64,000 nt of DNA from Delta-02 sp964513565 (GCA_964513565.1 CAZENE010000007.1:1-64000), one strand, 5' to 3'. Positions 42,992 through 52,167 are shown, counted from the first letter of the stretch. Program-made: numbers and translations. The notes: generated by a model not told the origin, from the sequence alone.

Positions 42992-43770
42992 CGGGCCGCC
43001 TTTACCTTGCGGACGCTTTCCTGAAGCACGGATACGAGGTCTTCCGGTCCTTCAGGGGCTTCTTCACCGGTTACCGGGGCTTCCACCATCTGTTTCCTGG
43101 CTTTCTTTTTCAAAAGATCGACTATTTTCTTTTTACGTTCATTCGTATACCTGTCCGGTTTAAATGCGGACTGCATGTTCTTCATCAATTTTATCATCTT
43201 ATCCGCGCCCCCGGATGATAATTCATTTTTTTCCTGCATGATTTCCTCTTCAGGGACGATCTCCTCGCTGTAATGGAGTGTGTTCAATGAAAGCGCCTTT
43301 CCCGTCGATCTTACGAGAACGAGGTATTCCCGTTCGCCGAGAATGAATTTGGCGACGCCCGCACGGCGGGTTTCCCGCATAACTTCGACCAGCAGAGAAT
43401 ATGCTTTTTCGCCTCCTTTTGCGGGGACCAGGTAGTACGGTCGGTCATAATAGACCGGATCGACCTCCCCGATATCGATGAAATCGCTTATTTCAATGGC
43501 ATGCGAGCGCTCGGGCGATACCGACTCCAGTTCTTCCCCGGTCATTACTATGTATTTATCGGGCCCGATCTCGAATCCCCTGACGATCTCATTCGAGGGT
43601 ACGATCTTTTCCTCGTCAGGGCAGAACATACTCCGGGTGAGCGGTGAGTAATCCCTGGCATGGAGCATCCGGAATGATATCCGGCTTGCAGTCACGGCCG
43701 TAACAAGTTGTACGGGTATGGCAACAAGACTGAAACTGACCGTCCCTGTCCATATCGCATGAACCACCAT
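42988..43770 (-). CDS. ku: Ku protein, paralogue 2
   Basis: 260 residues. Ku binds DNA ends and recruits LigD. Core: WTGTVSFSLVAIPVQLVTAV, RGFEIGPDKYIVMTGEELE, DPVYYDRPYYLVP and LVRSTGKALSLNTLHYSEEI. The basic C-terminal tail (NERKKKIVDLLKKKARK) is short. GGAGGAG precedes the ATG. It shares its plan with the neighbouring Ku but is clearly diverged (different Cys and tail sequences). Confidence 0.93.
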   Translation of the reverse strand: MVVHAIWTGTVSFSLVAIPVQLVTAVTASRISFRMLHARDYSPLTRSMFCPDEEKIVPSNEIVRGFEIGPDKYIVMTGEELESVSPERSHAIEISDFIDIGEVDPVYYDRPYYLVPAKGGEKAYSLLVEVMRETRRAGVAKFILGEREYLVLVRSTGKALSLNTLHYSEEIVPEEEIMQEKNELSSGGADKMIKLMKNMQSAFKPDRYTNERKKKIVDLLKKKARKQMVEAPVTGEEAPEGPEDLVSVLQESVRKVKAAR

Positions 43771-43791
43771 ATACGCTCCTCCGCGGCGATT

Positions 43792-44562
43792 TTACCCCAC
43801 TTTTTTCAGACTCGCCTCAAGCGTCTCGAGGAGCCTGTCGGGTGCAGTCGCCTTCTTTCTCTTCGGCCGTAGAATAGATATCTTTTCCCCGGCCGCCTTC
43901 CTGTCGATCATTTCCTGCAGTTTCTTCTGGTGCTCATTTTCGAACTTTTCCGGCTGGAACGGGCCGGTCAGCGCCTTGACGAGATCTGACCCAACCTTCA
44001 GTTCCTTTTCGGACAGCTTGACCCGGGGCAGGTCGAGCAATGCTTCTGCGACGACCTCGTCCGCATATCGCAGGGTGGTTAGCCGCACCATCCTTCCCCG
44101 CGCTTTCAGTGACCCGAAATAAGGCCTCTTCCTCATTGACCAGGTGCATACTCCTTCCATACCGGTATCGGCGAGGGCGGCGGCGAGAACATCATAATCC
44201 GTTTGTGGACCGTCAGGGCCGAGGTGATATGCTCTCTCAAAATACAAGGGGTCGATGGCACCTGACTTTACGAATTCATGAACTTCGATCGTACGGCTTT
44301 CTTCCGGTTCGAACCGTTCTAATTCCTCATCATCGATTATGACGTATTTGCCGTCTTCTATTTCGAAACCCCGTACTTGTTCCTCCCGGGGCACCGGGAT
44401 ATGCTCGTATGCGCATATCATCTGCTGTTTGAGCCTAACCTGGTCGCTCTTATGCAGAAGACGGAATTGTATCCGCTGTTCCCTGACCGCCATGTAGAGC
44501 TTGACGGGTATATTATAATCGCCGAAATGTATCCGGCCTTTCCAGATTGCGCGCGCTGCCAT
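43792..44562 (-). CDS. ku: Ku protein, paralogue 1
   Basis: 256 residues. Core: WKGRIHFGDYNIPVKLYMAV, VRGFEIEDGKYVIIDDEELE, DPLYFERAYHLGPDG and RMVRLTTLRYADEVV. A C-terminal Lys/Arg tail (LRPKRKKATAPDR) ends the protein. First gene of the four-gene NHEJ operon; the next ku follows after 21 bases. Two unequal ku genes suggest a heterodimer or two homodimers. Confidence 0.93.
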   Translation of the reverse strand: MAARAIWKGRIHFGDYNIPVKLYMAVREQRIQFRLLHKSDQVRLKQQMICAYEHIPVPREEQVRGFEIEDGKYVIIDDEELERFEPEESRTIEVHEFVKSGAIDPLYFERAYHLGPDGPQTDYDVLAAALADTGMEGVCTWSMRKRPYFGSLKARGRMVRLTTLRYADEVVAEALLDLPRVKLSEKELKVGSDLVKALTGPFQPEKFENEHQKKLQEMIDRKAAGEKISILRPKRKKATAPDRLLETLEASLKKVG

Positions 44563-44581
44563 GAAAAACTCCTATTACCCT

Positions 44582-44610
44582 TAGATATGTATGAAACCAG
44601 AGATTGTCAA
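44582..44610 (-). promoter_or_regulatory. Promoter of the NHEJ operon
   Basis: Minus strand TTGACA (44610-44605), 17-base spacer, TATCTA (44587-44582). The ku ATG at 44562 has GGAG upstream, so this transcript has a ~13-base leader. Confidence 0.6.
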
Positions 44611-45134
44611 ATCGCCTCCAGGACACCCCGGACATGCCGTTTCACTATTGACGGGACGGGGAAAAACCCGTTTAAATTTGGTTTCGCCACGTTTATAATA
44701 GTCAAACGCCGACCATGAGGCAGTTCGCTCCACATCAGCCTGGGGACAGGGACCGGGCCTTGTCGGGATATTCTGCATAAGATCGATGCAAGTTTATCCC
44801 CAGACCAAACTGGGAGTATTTTCTTCACACTCTGAAACGCTGCGGCGGATCGAGGACCTGAAAAAATCAAGACCGGATATCGAAAAAGTCAAAGGGCCCG
44901 CATCAAACTTTCAGAAAGAAACATTCTCTGTTATAATGGCTAAATACGGACCCGGTGATTCGCTGGCAGATCATTTATCCGCACAGATATACAGATATGT
45001 GACGGAAAGGTACACGGCTCGGAACGGCTATTTATTGTCGGGGCAGGTCATATGGTTAGGGATGAAAAGTACCATCGGGCTTCTCCGGAGACATGGTTGC
45101 TGGTCGACCTATTATAAATAAAAGGAGTAATTTC
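44611..45134. other. Intergenic region, no convincing gene
   Basis: About 520 bases between the ku promoter and gpmA. A 111-codon plus-strand reading at 44786-45121 has no ribosome site, ends 13 bases before the gpmA start and looks random. A GGGACGGGGAAAAACCCG stretch near 44653 might form a weak hairpin. Otherwise nothing is seen. Confidence 0.5.
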
Positions 45135-45821
45135 ATGCTGCGTATGGTCTTGTTGCGTCATGGCGAAAGTCAATGGAATCTCGAGAACAGATTTACGGGA
45201 TGGACGGATATTGACCTTTCCGAAAAAGGGGTTGAAGAGGCAAGAACAGCCGGAGAGGCACTCAAAGAAGCCGGGTTTACATTTGATGTAGCATTTACAT
45301 CCGTCTTGAAAAGAGCGATCAGGACACTGTGGATAGTCCTCGAGGAGATCGACCACATGTGGATACCCCAGCGGAAAACCTGGAGGCTCAACGAACGCCA
45401 TTACGGCGCGCTGCAGGGCCTCAATAAAGCCGAAACGGCCGATACGTACGGACAGGAACAGGTCCAACTCTGGCGGCGAAGCTTTGACGTCGCCCCACCC
45501 CCGTTGGAACGCACGGATACGCGGTTTTCAGGCAACGATCCGCGATATGACGCATTGGCGCCCGAAGATCTGCCTGTTGCAGAAAGCCTGAAGGAAACTG
45601 GAATCCGTGTACTTCCTTACTGGGAAACAAACATCGTTCCGGTCCTGGCCCGCGGGGCAAAAGTAATAGTGGCGGCGCATGGCAACAGCCTGCGGTCGTT
45701 GGTAAAGCACCTCGACAACATCCCCGACGAAGAAATCCCGGCCCTCGAGATACCAACCGGTAAGCCCCTCGTATACGAATTCGCAAACGACCTGACGCCG
45801 GTGAAGCATTACTATTTATGA
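45135..45821 (+). CDS. gpmA: 2,3-bisphosphoglycerate-dependent phosphoglycerate mutase
   Basis: 228 residues from ATG 45135, with AAAGGAG upstream. Interconverts 3- and 2-phosphoglycerate. The phosphohistidine motif LLRHGESQWNLENRFTGW, RAIRTLWIVL, LNERHYGALQGLNK and VIVAAHGNSLRSLVKHL are standard. It is ~20 residues shorter than E. coli GpmA at the C-terminus. The stop merges with heptad locus F. Confidence 0.95.
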   Translation: MLRMVLLRHGESQWNLENRFTGWTDIDLSEKGVEEARTAGEALKEAGFTFDVAFTSVLKRAIRTLWIVLEEIDHMWIPQRKTWRLNERHYGALQGLNKAETADTYGQEQVQLWRRSFDVAPPPLERTDTRFSGNDPRYDALAPEDLPVAESLKETGIRVLPYWETNIVPVLARGAKVIVAAHGNSLRSLVKHLDNIPDEEIPALEIPTGKPLVYEFANDLTPVKHYYL

Positions 45822-45934
45822 TCGTAAAACGTAAGACGTCATGGAACCGGGGCTCCGGTTAAAAAAACACGAATAGCGTTCCGGCCGCTTTCCCATGAGA
45901 TTAGAATTTACGATTCACGTTTTACGATCTAAAC
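45820..45934. repeat. Heptad-repeat locus F, inverted arms
   Basis: Left arm 45820-45840 (GATCGTAAAACGTAAGACGTC) begins in the gpmA stop. Right arm 45906-45934 has ATTTACG, ATTCACG, TTTTACG, ATCTAAACG, the inverse, and reaches the stop of the convergent MBL gene. The spacer is ~65 bases. Confidence 0.85.
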
Positions 45935-46867
45935 GATTATTTCCATTCCGTCATACGCAAGGTCGATCTGCATCGTGCTTTCGGGTTCGACAATGTCCAA
46001 GTACCGTCTCGTATCCTGCAAAAATTTATCGAGATCGGCATCATTGAGCGTCGGCTCGTTATGAAACATGCACAGGCGTTTGACCCCTGCCCGTGCGCCT
46101 AACTCGGCAACAACGGTATTGCTCGAATGACCCCAATTCTCTTTGGCGCCGAAGGCATCCCTGGCCTGGTACTGGGCATCGACTATCACGAGGTCGGCAT
46201 TCCGAAAGAAATCGAAAAATGGATAATCGTCCGGCGGGCCGGCGGGGTGTTCGCAATCACTGGAATATACGATGCTTTTCCCGTTCTGCGCTAACCGGTA
46301 TCCGTATGAGTCACCCGGATGGTTCTGGCGGATGGGCACGACATCAAAACCGGCGATATCATAATGCCGGCCGGGTTCAAGGATTTCGAACCTGACATCC
46401 GCTCTTTCCTGAAGCGATATGTTGGACCATTCTTGCTGGTAGGCCAAGGCAGGCTCAATATTCTCGTGGCCCCCGTACAAAACGATAGTGTTTCCTGCAC
46501 TATAACGAGGCATGAAGAAGGGAAATCCCTGGATGTGATCCCAGTGAAGATGGGACAGGAAAACATGGAAGGCACCGGCACTTCCGTCAACGCGTTCCAT
46601 TATGTAACGGGAAAAATCCTGCATACCCGAACCGGCATCGCAAACAACATATTGTTTGCCGCCGGTTATCTCGACACAGGAGGTATTTGTCCCGTGAAAA
46701 CCCCATTCGGAGAAAGGAACCCGCGCCCCGGCAAGGTCCGTGGGGACCTGGCGGGAAAACTGTCCGCCCCGGGATGCCGCAATCGCATCGATCACTTTTC
46801 GGCGCAGGTTCAAGGTACGGGAAGCAGCCGGAAGCGAACCCCGCGTACCCCAGAAACGGGCCTTCAT
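45929..46867 (-). CDS. MBL-fold metallo-hydrolase
   Basis: 312 residues from ATG 46867 (MKARFWGTRGSLPAA). The metal motif HxHxDH is in FLSHLHWDHIQGFPFF; further ligands are in IVYSSDCEHP, LVIVDAQYQ, NWGHSS and CMFHNEP. The GTRGS start is typical of a subgroup near RNase Z and cyclic-nucleotide phosphodiesterase-like enzymes, often linked to signalling. The substrate is unknown. An upstream ATG at 47002 would add 45 residues of non-conserved text; neither start has a clear Shine-Dalgarno. Confidence 0.88.
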   Translation of the reverse strand: MKARFWGTRGSLPAASRTLNLRRKVIDAIAASRGGQFSRQVPTDLAGARVPFSEWGFHGTNTSCVEITGGKQYVVCDAGSGMQDFSRYIMERVDGSAGAFHVFLSHLHWDHIQGFPFFMPRYSAGNTIVLYGGHENIEPALAYQQEWSNISLQERADVRFEILEPGRHYDIAGFDVVPIRQNHPGDSYGYRLAQNGKSIVYSSDCEHPAGPPDDYPFFDFFRNADLVIVDAQYQARDAFGAKENWGHSSNTVVAELGARAGVKRLCMFHNEPTLNDADLDKFLQDTRRYLDIVEPESTMQIDLAYDGMEIIV

Positions 46868-47076
46868 CCAACGTCCAGTCTTATTCGTCTTAATTGGGAC
46901 ATATGAGGTACTTATCAGATCATTTCCGCAATTGCCATAAAAATCTTTGGTCCCGAAGCGCGGATTGCTTCCTTCTGTTAATGTCTTAGCTAAGTTTATC
47001 ATCTAACAGACAATCACAGTTTTGTAATGTAAAAGATAGTCAGAATCAAAGGTCGCAGATACGGGAGGTGAGAGAT

Positions 47077-47172
47077 ATGTTAAGCTGGGTTATTATGGCG
47101 GCTGCAATTTTTGCGATTCTGATCGCGTGTTTTGTCGCGGTCAAGGCTGGTTCTCCGAAACACAGCACCTGA
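47077..47172 (+). CDS. 31-residue hydrophobic membrane peptide
   Basis: A very strong GGGAGGTGAG stands just before the ATG. The peptide starts MLSWVIMAAAIFAILIACFV and ends with a short basic tail (AVKAGSPKHST). It is one membrane helix. Stem-loops follow directly. The design recalls small inner-membrane peptides, including type I toxins, but no antisense partner is proven. Confidence 0.6.
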   Translation: MLSWVIMAAAIFAILIACFVAVKAGSPKHST

Positions 47173-47237
47173 AGAGCTGCATGATGCTCTAGCGTAACCG
47201 GTGGGAAGCTGACAAAAGCCTCCTCGCTGGTTACGTC
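47173..47237 (+). ncRNA. Two consecutive stem-loops behind the small peptide gene
   Basis: AGAGC (47173-47177) pairs with GCTCT (47186-47190). CGTAACC (47193-47199) pairs with GGTTACG (47229-47235), with an inner GGAAGCT / AGCCTCC stem. No T-run follows, so this is not a standard terminator. It could be a 3' structure or a small RNA; untested. Confidence 0.35.
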
Positions 47238-47329
47238 TGCCCTGATTCCCGCGTCTGCGAGATCGTCATCTCGTTAAGCTTTGCATTTCCCCGTTCATTA
47301 TATATAATCATGTAAAAGCAGGTGCATTC

Positions 47330-48055
47330 ATGAAGATCCAAAAATACGGCAGCGGCTTTCCTATAGTCTTCATTCACGGAGCCGGGGGCTCTGCCTTGTC
47401 ATGGGCATTCCAGAGGCCGCACTTTGAACGGGCAAATACGGTTATCCTCGTCGAACTGCCCGGCCACGGTAATTCTCAAGGACCGTCATTAGCATCTATT
47501 GCGGGCTATGCCGATTCATTGAAGCGGACGCTTGATGAAAATGCCGTCGGCCCCGCGTTTATTGCTGGACATTCCATGGGGGGCGCGGTTGCGATCGATC
47601 TCGCCATGCGGCATCCTGACCTCGCCTGGGGGATCATCCTTATCGGGACGGGGGCGCGGCTGAAGGTTTACCCCGAAATATTGGAGGGAATTCTGAGCGA
47701 CAAGGAAAAGACGGCGCGTATGATAGTGGATACCGCATTTTCGCCCTCGTTTCCGGCAGGCCTCAAAGAAAAGGTCTTTACGGAATACATGAAGAATGAC
47801 GCAAAGACCATCTATAACGATTTCTCGGCATGCGATGATTTCAATGTTATGGGACGTCTCAACATTTTATCCGTCCCATCGCTGGTCATTTGCGGAACGG
47901 AGGATCGTTTTACACCCTTCAAATACTCGCAATACCTGTCCGGCAATATAAAGGGTGCCAGGCTTGTGCCTGTTGAAGGTGCCGGGCACATGGTTATGAT
48001 CGAGAAGCCTGCGGAGGTCAATAGCGCCATCCAGACTTTTATATCCGAAAATTAA
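47330..48055 (+). CDS. Alpha/beta hydrolase
   Basis: 241 residues. The oxyanion segment FIHGAGGSALSW, the nucleophile elbow FIAGHSMGGAVAID (Ser), the acid in VICGTEDRFTP (Asp) and the His in EGAGHMVMIEKP give a complete triad. No signal peptide. The substrate cannot be told; similar proteins are esterases or C-C hydrolases. TATAAT near 47298 and a TTGCAT 16 bases upstream may form the promoter. Confidence 0.9.
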   Translation: MKIQKYGSGFPIVFIHGAGGSALSWAFQRPHFERANTVILVELPGHGNSQGPSLASIAGYADSLKRTLDENAVGPAFIAGHSMGGAVAIDLAMRHPDLAWGIILIGTGARLKVYPEILEGILSDKEKTARMIVDTAFSPSFPAGLKEKVFTEYMKNDAKTIYNDFSACDDFNVMGRLNILSVPSLVICGTEDRFTPFKYSQYLSGNIKGARLVPVEGAGHMVMIEKPAEVNSAIQTFISEN

Positions 48056-48377
48056 CAGTCCCGTTTTTCTGAAAAAGTCTTCTTTTTCGGGACACGCGGT
48101 GAGCCATTTATCTCACAGGGGCGCTTCATGGGCTTTTTACGACATTAACCGCATAAGATGTTTAACAATAATTAACCGGTCACGGGTGGGTAATCTCAGG
48201 TACAGAACGCTGCCCATCAACTATAATTTCCTTTAAAAGTACTCTATCGAGCATGTCTTACCCTGTATAAGAAAAAGCAATAATCGTGCCGTATCCCGGG
48301 GTCCCTGGTTTTTACAAGTATCGTATATTGTGCTATGCTCCTATGGTTGCAATTTCCGGCAGGTTTCGGAGAGTAAT
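48056..48377. other. Intergenic region with a stem-loop and the moxR promoter
   Basis: 320 bases without a gene. GTCCCG (48058-48063) and CGGGAC (48088-48093) enclose an inner GAAAAAG/CTTTTTC stem, which may stop the hydrolase transcript although no T-run follows. The middle is A/T-rich and unremarkable. The promoter is listed separately. Confidence 0.5.
48311..48339 (+). promoter_or_regulatory. Probable moxR operon promoter
   Basis: TTTACA (48311-48316), 17 bases, TATGCT (48334-48339). The ATG at 48378 has GGAGAG upstream, giving a leader of ~32 bases. Confidence 0.55.
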
Positions 48378-49313
48378 ATGCCTTTTGATCTGTGCAGCAA
48401 GATAATGGAAAATATGTCCCGGGTCATCGTCGGCAAAAAGAGGTCCATCGAGCTTCTGCTGATCGCGCTCATAGCCGACGGCCATGTATTGCTCGAAGAC
48501 ATACCGGGCGTCGGGAAAACGCTTATCGCCAAATCTCTCGCCAAAAGTATAGGCGCGAGCTTCAAAAGGGTGCAGTTCACGCCTGATCTTCTCCCCTCCG
48601 ATATTACCGGGTTTAATGTCTATGACCAGCAGAAGGGGGAGTTTGTTTTTCAATTCGGCCCCGTGATGACGCATGTGCTTCTTGCTGATGAAATCAACCG
48701 TACAATACCGCGAACCCAGTCGAGTCTCCTTGAAAGCATGGAGGAACGGCAGGTCACGGTAGACGGCAGGACATATCCCCTGCCCCATCCATTTTTCGTC
48801 CTAGCAACCCAGAACCCGATCGATCTTGAAGGCACCTTCCCCTTGCCCGAAGCACAACTCGACAGGTTCCTTCTTCGCGTTCATCTTGGGTATCCGGGAC
48901 GCGAGGAAGAGATATCGATCCTGAAACGGTTCCAGGAAAATGACCCGCTGCAGGGATTGGAGGCCGTGGCGGAACCCCGCGAGGTACCCCGCCTTCAGGA
49001 AGTGAGGCGGAAGATCCATGTCTCCGATGCGGTCAAAAGTTACATAACGGACCTTGTCCGGGCAACACGGGATAACCCGGCATGCAATCTTGGCGCGAGC
49101 CCGCGCGGCTCTCTCGGCCTCATGCGGGCAGGACAGGCACTGGCTATACTGAGACGCCGCGATTATGTCCTTCCGGATGATATCAAGGAGCTCTCTACCG
49201 CCGTCCTTGCACATCGCCTGATACTCCACGAAGACGTCCGGATCGAGGGGCGCACCCAGGAACAGATCATCGGAGAGATCCTCGGCAGCATCCCGGTACC
49301 TGCAGGCCAGTGA
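48378..49313 (+). CDS. MoxR-family AAA+ ATPase
   Basis: 311 residues from ATG 48378. Walker A LEDIPGVGKTLIAKSLA, Walker B VLLADEINRTIPRTQSSLLE, sensor I ATQNPIDLEGTFPLPEAQLDRF and the C-terminal lid SPRGSLGLMRAGQALA are all in place. MoxR ATPases act as chaperones for DUF58/VWA-type partners. It is followed after 7 bases by the DUF58 gene. Confidence 0.94.
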   Translation: MPFDLCSKIMENMSRVIVGKKRSIELLLIALIADGHVLLEDIPGVGKTLIAKSLAKSIGASFKRVQFTPDLLPSDITGFNVYDQQKGEFVFQFGPVMTHVLLADEINRTIPRTQSSLLESMEERQVTVDGRTYPLPHPFFVLATQNPIDLEGTFPLPEAQLDRFLLRVHLGYPGREEEISILKRFQENDPLQGLEAVAEPREVPRLQEVRRKIHVSDAVKSYITDLVRATRDNPACNLGASPRGSLGLMRAGQALAILRRRDYVLPDDIKELSTAVLAHRLILHEDVRIEGRTQEQIIGEILGSIPVPAGQ

Positions 49314-49320
49314 CATAAAC

Positions 49321-50535
49321 ATGCAAACCATGAGCAGACGCGTTTCAAGCATCTTCATAACGACCCCCATGCTTCTTATCGCCTCTGTTCTTATGATCGC
49401 GGCACTTTATTACAGAAACAGGGACCTTTCCATCTTGATCCTGCTTGTCCTCAGTATAGGGGGGGCCGCGAAAATATGGACCTTATTCGGGCACAACGGT
49501 ATCGAGACCGCCGCCGCAGCCGATAAAAAGAAGATCTTTCCCGGACATGTCCTCCGCTTCAGCCTCACGCTGACAAACGGCACGTATCTTCCCCTATGGT
49601 GTCAAACGATAATCCCTCTTAACGGGCTGAGACATCATGATAGGGCGGATGTACAAACGGACATGGAAGGGCAAACCAGTCTTCTCTGGCATGATGTCGG
49701 CAGGTTTGAATGGAAACTGAGCGCCCCCAGACGGGGCATTTTTTACCCCGGTCCCGCATCCCTGACATCGGGCGATCTTTTCGGGTTTTTTCCCCGGGAG
49801 AAAAACATAGATATTCCTGTCGAGATCGTCGTTTATCCACGATTGGTACCACTTAAGCCATTTTCAGTCATCAGGCGTGATTTTTTCGGCATACCGGGAG
49901 ATGACAGCCCGGTCCGGGATCCGGTGTATATACTGGGCACTCATGATTACCAGTTCGGACGGCCGGCCAGGTTCATCCACTGGAAGGCAAGCGCACGGCG
50001 CCATGTGCTTCAGGAAAAGGTGTTCGAACCGACCGAACAGGAAAAGATCTTTATTGTAATTCTTGTTGAGGATTTTGTAGAGGAAGGGGCCTTTGAAGCA
50101 TTCGAAAAAACTCTCGAGGCAGTCGCTTCGATTGTCGCTGTCCTCGATGAGAGCGGCATCGCTGCCGGTTTTGCCACGGATGCCTCGATGAGCGGAGGCA
50201 CATTTTACAGGCCCGTCAGGAAAAACCCGGGCCACCTCGCGGCCATTCTCGAAATGCTTGCACGGATGCACATGGAAAAGGGGCGGGATATGACCCAAGG
50301 GCTGAAGACCATAAGGAGCATGCCCTACGGGGTGACATGCCTGTGTTTTTCCTACCGGCACGGCACCACGTCCCGGTCTATGGCAGAGTACCTCCGCCAG
50401 CGGCAAATACCGGTCATCCATTACCTTTCCGTGATGCCGCCGCGGGAGGACAGAAATCCGGCCATCCCGGGGGGCGGCAGCTTCCGGGCAATAGATGACC
50501 TTCTCCTCGATGAAAAGAACGGGGCCGCCGGATGA
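49321..50535 (+). CDS. DUF58-domain membrane protein
   Basis: 404 residues. One or two N-terminal membrane segments (~13-55), then a beta region with RRGIFYPGPASLTSGDLFGFF, and the DUF58 core with YQFGRPARFIHWKASARR. DUF58 resembles a VWA domain and is the usual MoxR partner, linked to cell-envelope or extracellular polymer functions. ATG 49330 is an alternative start. Its stop overlaps the next ATG (ATGA). Confidence 0.9.
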   Translation: MQTMSRRVSSIFITTPMLLIASVLMIAALYYRNRDLSILILLVLSIGGAAKIWTLFGHNGIETAAAADKKKIFPGHVLRFSLTLTNGTYLPLWCQTIIPLNGLRHHDRADVQTDMEGQTSLLWHDVGRFEWKLSAPRRGIFYPGPASLTSGDLFGFFPREKNIDIPVEIVVYPRLVPLKPFSVIRRDFFGIPGDDSPVRDPVYILGTHDYQFGRPARFIHWKASARRHVLQEKVFEPTEQEKIFIVILVEDFVEEGAFEAFEKTLEAVASIVAVLDESGIAAGFATDASMSGGTFYRPVRKNPGHLAAILEMLARMHMEKGRDMTQGLKTIRSMPYGVTCLCFSYRHGTTSRSMAEYLRQRQIPVIHYLSVMPPREDRNPAIPGGGSFRAIDDLLLDEKNGAAG

Positions 50536-51935
50536 AGCGTTATGAAAGAATATTGCTGTACGGTTCGGGTTGTGTCATGGAGATCTCCTGGCTTTACGCC
50601 TGGGTGGCGTTTTCCCTGGTATCTCTCGGAGGGGCTCCGCTTCCGGTTATACGCGTCGCGGCCCTGTTTATAGCAGGCGCGGCGATTTCACGCATCCTGC
50701 ACTGCAAGGGTTTAAGGGTCGCAACACTGGGGATCATGCATGTACTGGGAATTTTCGCGGCATTATTGTGGACGATGCACTATATAGTGAACACCCGCCA
50801 ACCGATCGTCGACCTTGTGTGGTTGGCTGAATTTTTTCTTTCCCCGCATCAGGCGATCGAATGGCTGTGTTTTGTTCTGGCTGTCTTCTGGACTGCCGCC
50901 ATATGGCTGAGCGGCGTATTCTTCTCCTTGCGGCCGGCAACGCACGAAAAGGTCTCGTCACGGTTTGATATAGGACTAGCCGCTTTCTTGAGCTTGGTCC
51001 TGATAAAATTCGCAATAGAAATGAAGGGCGGACTATCGGTCCAGAATAACCTGTCAGTTACATCTGCATGTATATTCTTTTTCTTCGGGCTCTTCGCCAT
51101 AGGGATAACGAGGGCGCATGGTCTTAAGGCTGTGAGCCTTGTAGAGGGCCACAGGAAGATCGGGATAGTGCTGGGTTTTATTTCCGCAGTCTTCTTCTCC
51201 GTTATATCCATGGTCGTATTTCTTCGCCAGCCCTTATCCGATGCTGCCGGAATGGGTTACGGGCTTTTGGCGAAGGCAGGATCATTCGCGGGGTCGGTTT
51301 TCATCGGATTCATTAAATTCTTGTACTTTCCCAAACGAGCCGGTGGCGGGGTGCCGCCTTCGGGCGGGCAGGACAGCATGTTCGATCATATCTCTTCCGC
51401 AGGCGGCGGCGCCTGGATGGAGACCGCCGGAAAGATATTTGCCTGGCTTGTCGGCAGCTTCATGGGGTTGGTGGTCATCGTCCTGATCATCACAGCAGCG
51501 GTATGGACCGTACGATGGCTCCTTTCCCGCACCGAAAAAAAAGACCGGCCCGTTCGTCAATCGTTTAACACCCGGGCAATCCTGAAAAGGATCGCTGCCT
51601 TGCTCACGGCTTCAATCCGGCACTTCGGGCGCTCGAAGACTGCCGCCGGCTTTTACCGGGCGTTGAAGGTATGGTCTCGCTTGAGCGGTATACAGCCCAT
51701 GGCACACGAAACCCCATCGGAATTCTCCCGCCGGGTAAGAATGAACTTCCCGGTAATCAAACTCGAGATAGATACTATTCTTCATGCTTTTAACAGAGAA
51801 TTTTATGGAGATGCGACACTAAGCCGGGATGAGATCAAGCTGATCCATTCCAGCTGGCGAAAGATCGCAAGCCCCCGTCTATGGCCGGGCCGGTTGAAAA
51901 CCCTGGTCCGTGGAACGGTCAATCTTCGTTCTTGA
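50532..51935 (+). CDS. Polytopic membrane protein with C-terminal DUF4129
   Basis: 467 residues. About eight or nine membrane segments (~10-240 and ~300-330) come before a cytoplasmic or extracytoplasmic tail. The C-terminus (~385-450) has GIQPMAHETPSEFSRRV and ILHAFNREFYGDATLSRDEI, typical of DUF4129. In MoxR-DUF58 operons the third gene is usually TgpA, with a transglutaminase domain between the membrane part and DUF4129; no Cys-His-Asp transglutaminase motif is seen here. Likely a TgpA-derived scaffold. Confidence 0.83.
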   Translation: MKRYERILLYGSGCVMEISWLYAWVAFSLVSLGGAPLPVIRVAALFIAGAAISRILHCKGLRVATLGIMHVLGIFAALLWTMHYIVNTRQPIVDLVWLAEFFLSPHQAIEWLCFVLAVFWTAAIWLSGVFFSLRPATHEKVSSRFDIGLAAFLSLVLIKFAIEMKGGLSVQNNLSVTSACIFFFFGLFAIGITRAHGLKAVSLVEGHRKIGIVLGFISAVFFSVISMVVFLRQPLSDAAGMGYGLLAKAGSFAGSVFIGFIKFLYFPKRAGGGVPPSGGQDSMFDHISSAGGGAWMETAGKIFAWLVGSFMGLVVIVLIITAAVWTVRWLLSRTEKKDRPVRQSFNTRAILKRIAALLTASIRHFGRSKTAAGFYRALKVWSRLSGIQPMAHETPSEFSRRVRMNFPVIKLEIDTILHAFNREFYGDATLSRDEIKLIHSSWRKIASPRLWPGRLKTLVRGTVNLRS

Positions 51936-52110
51936 TCCGCTCCATAATGTCCTTGAAGTACAGCTTCTTCTTTTTAAGAAGCTTCACCTCGAGTTCCTCA
52001 TCATCGGTCAGGTAAGGTTTGGCCTGCAGCATCTGAAGCTTTTCATCGAGCGACTTATGCAGTATACGGGCCTCGTTATATCGTTCTTCCTTGCTTTTCT
52101 TTTCGTCCAT
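51919..52110 (-). CDS. DUF465 (YdcH-like) small coiled protein
   Basis: 63 residues, almost fully helical and charged: LHKSLDEKLQMLQAKPYLTD and DEELEVKLLKKKKLYFKDIM fit DUF465. Function unknown. Its last codons overlap the end of the convergent DUF4129 gene by 17 bases. Confidence 0.85.
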   Translation of the reverse strand: MDEKKSKEERYNEARILHKSLDEKLQMLQAKPYLTDDEELEVKLLKKKKLYFKDIMERIKNED

Positions 52111-52167
52111 AGTCCTATTGTAAGATTTAAAGCTTGAACAGTAAATAGAATACTTATCCCATTATTT

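Noticed and set aside
44786..45121. 111-codon plus-strand reading before gpmA
   Set aside because: No ribosome site, no recognisable domain, and random-looking composition.
47173..47237. Cobalamin-type riboswitch
   Set aside because: Stem-loops are present but no B12-box text was found and the next gene is a hydrolase, not a transport gene.
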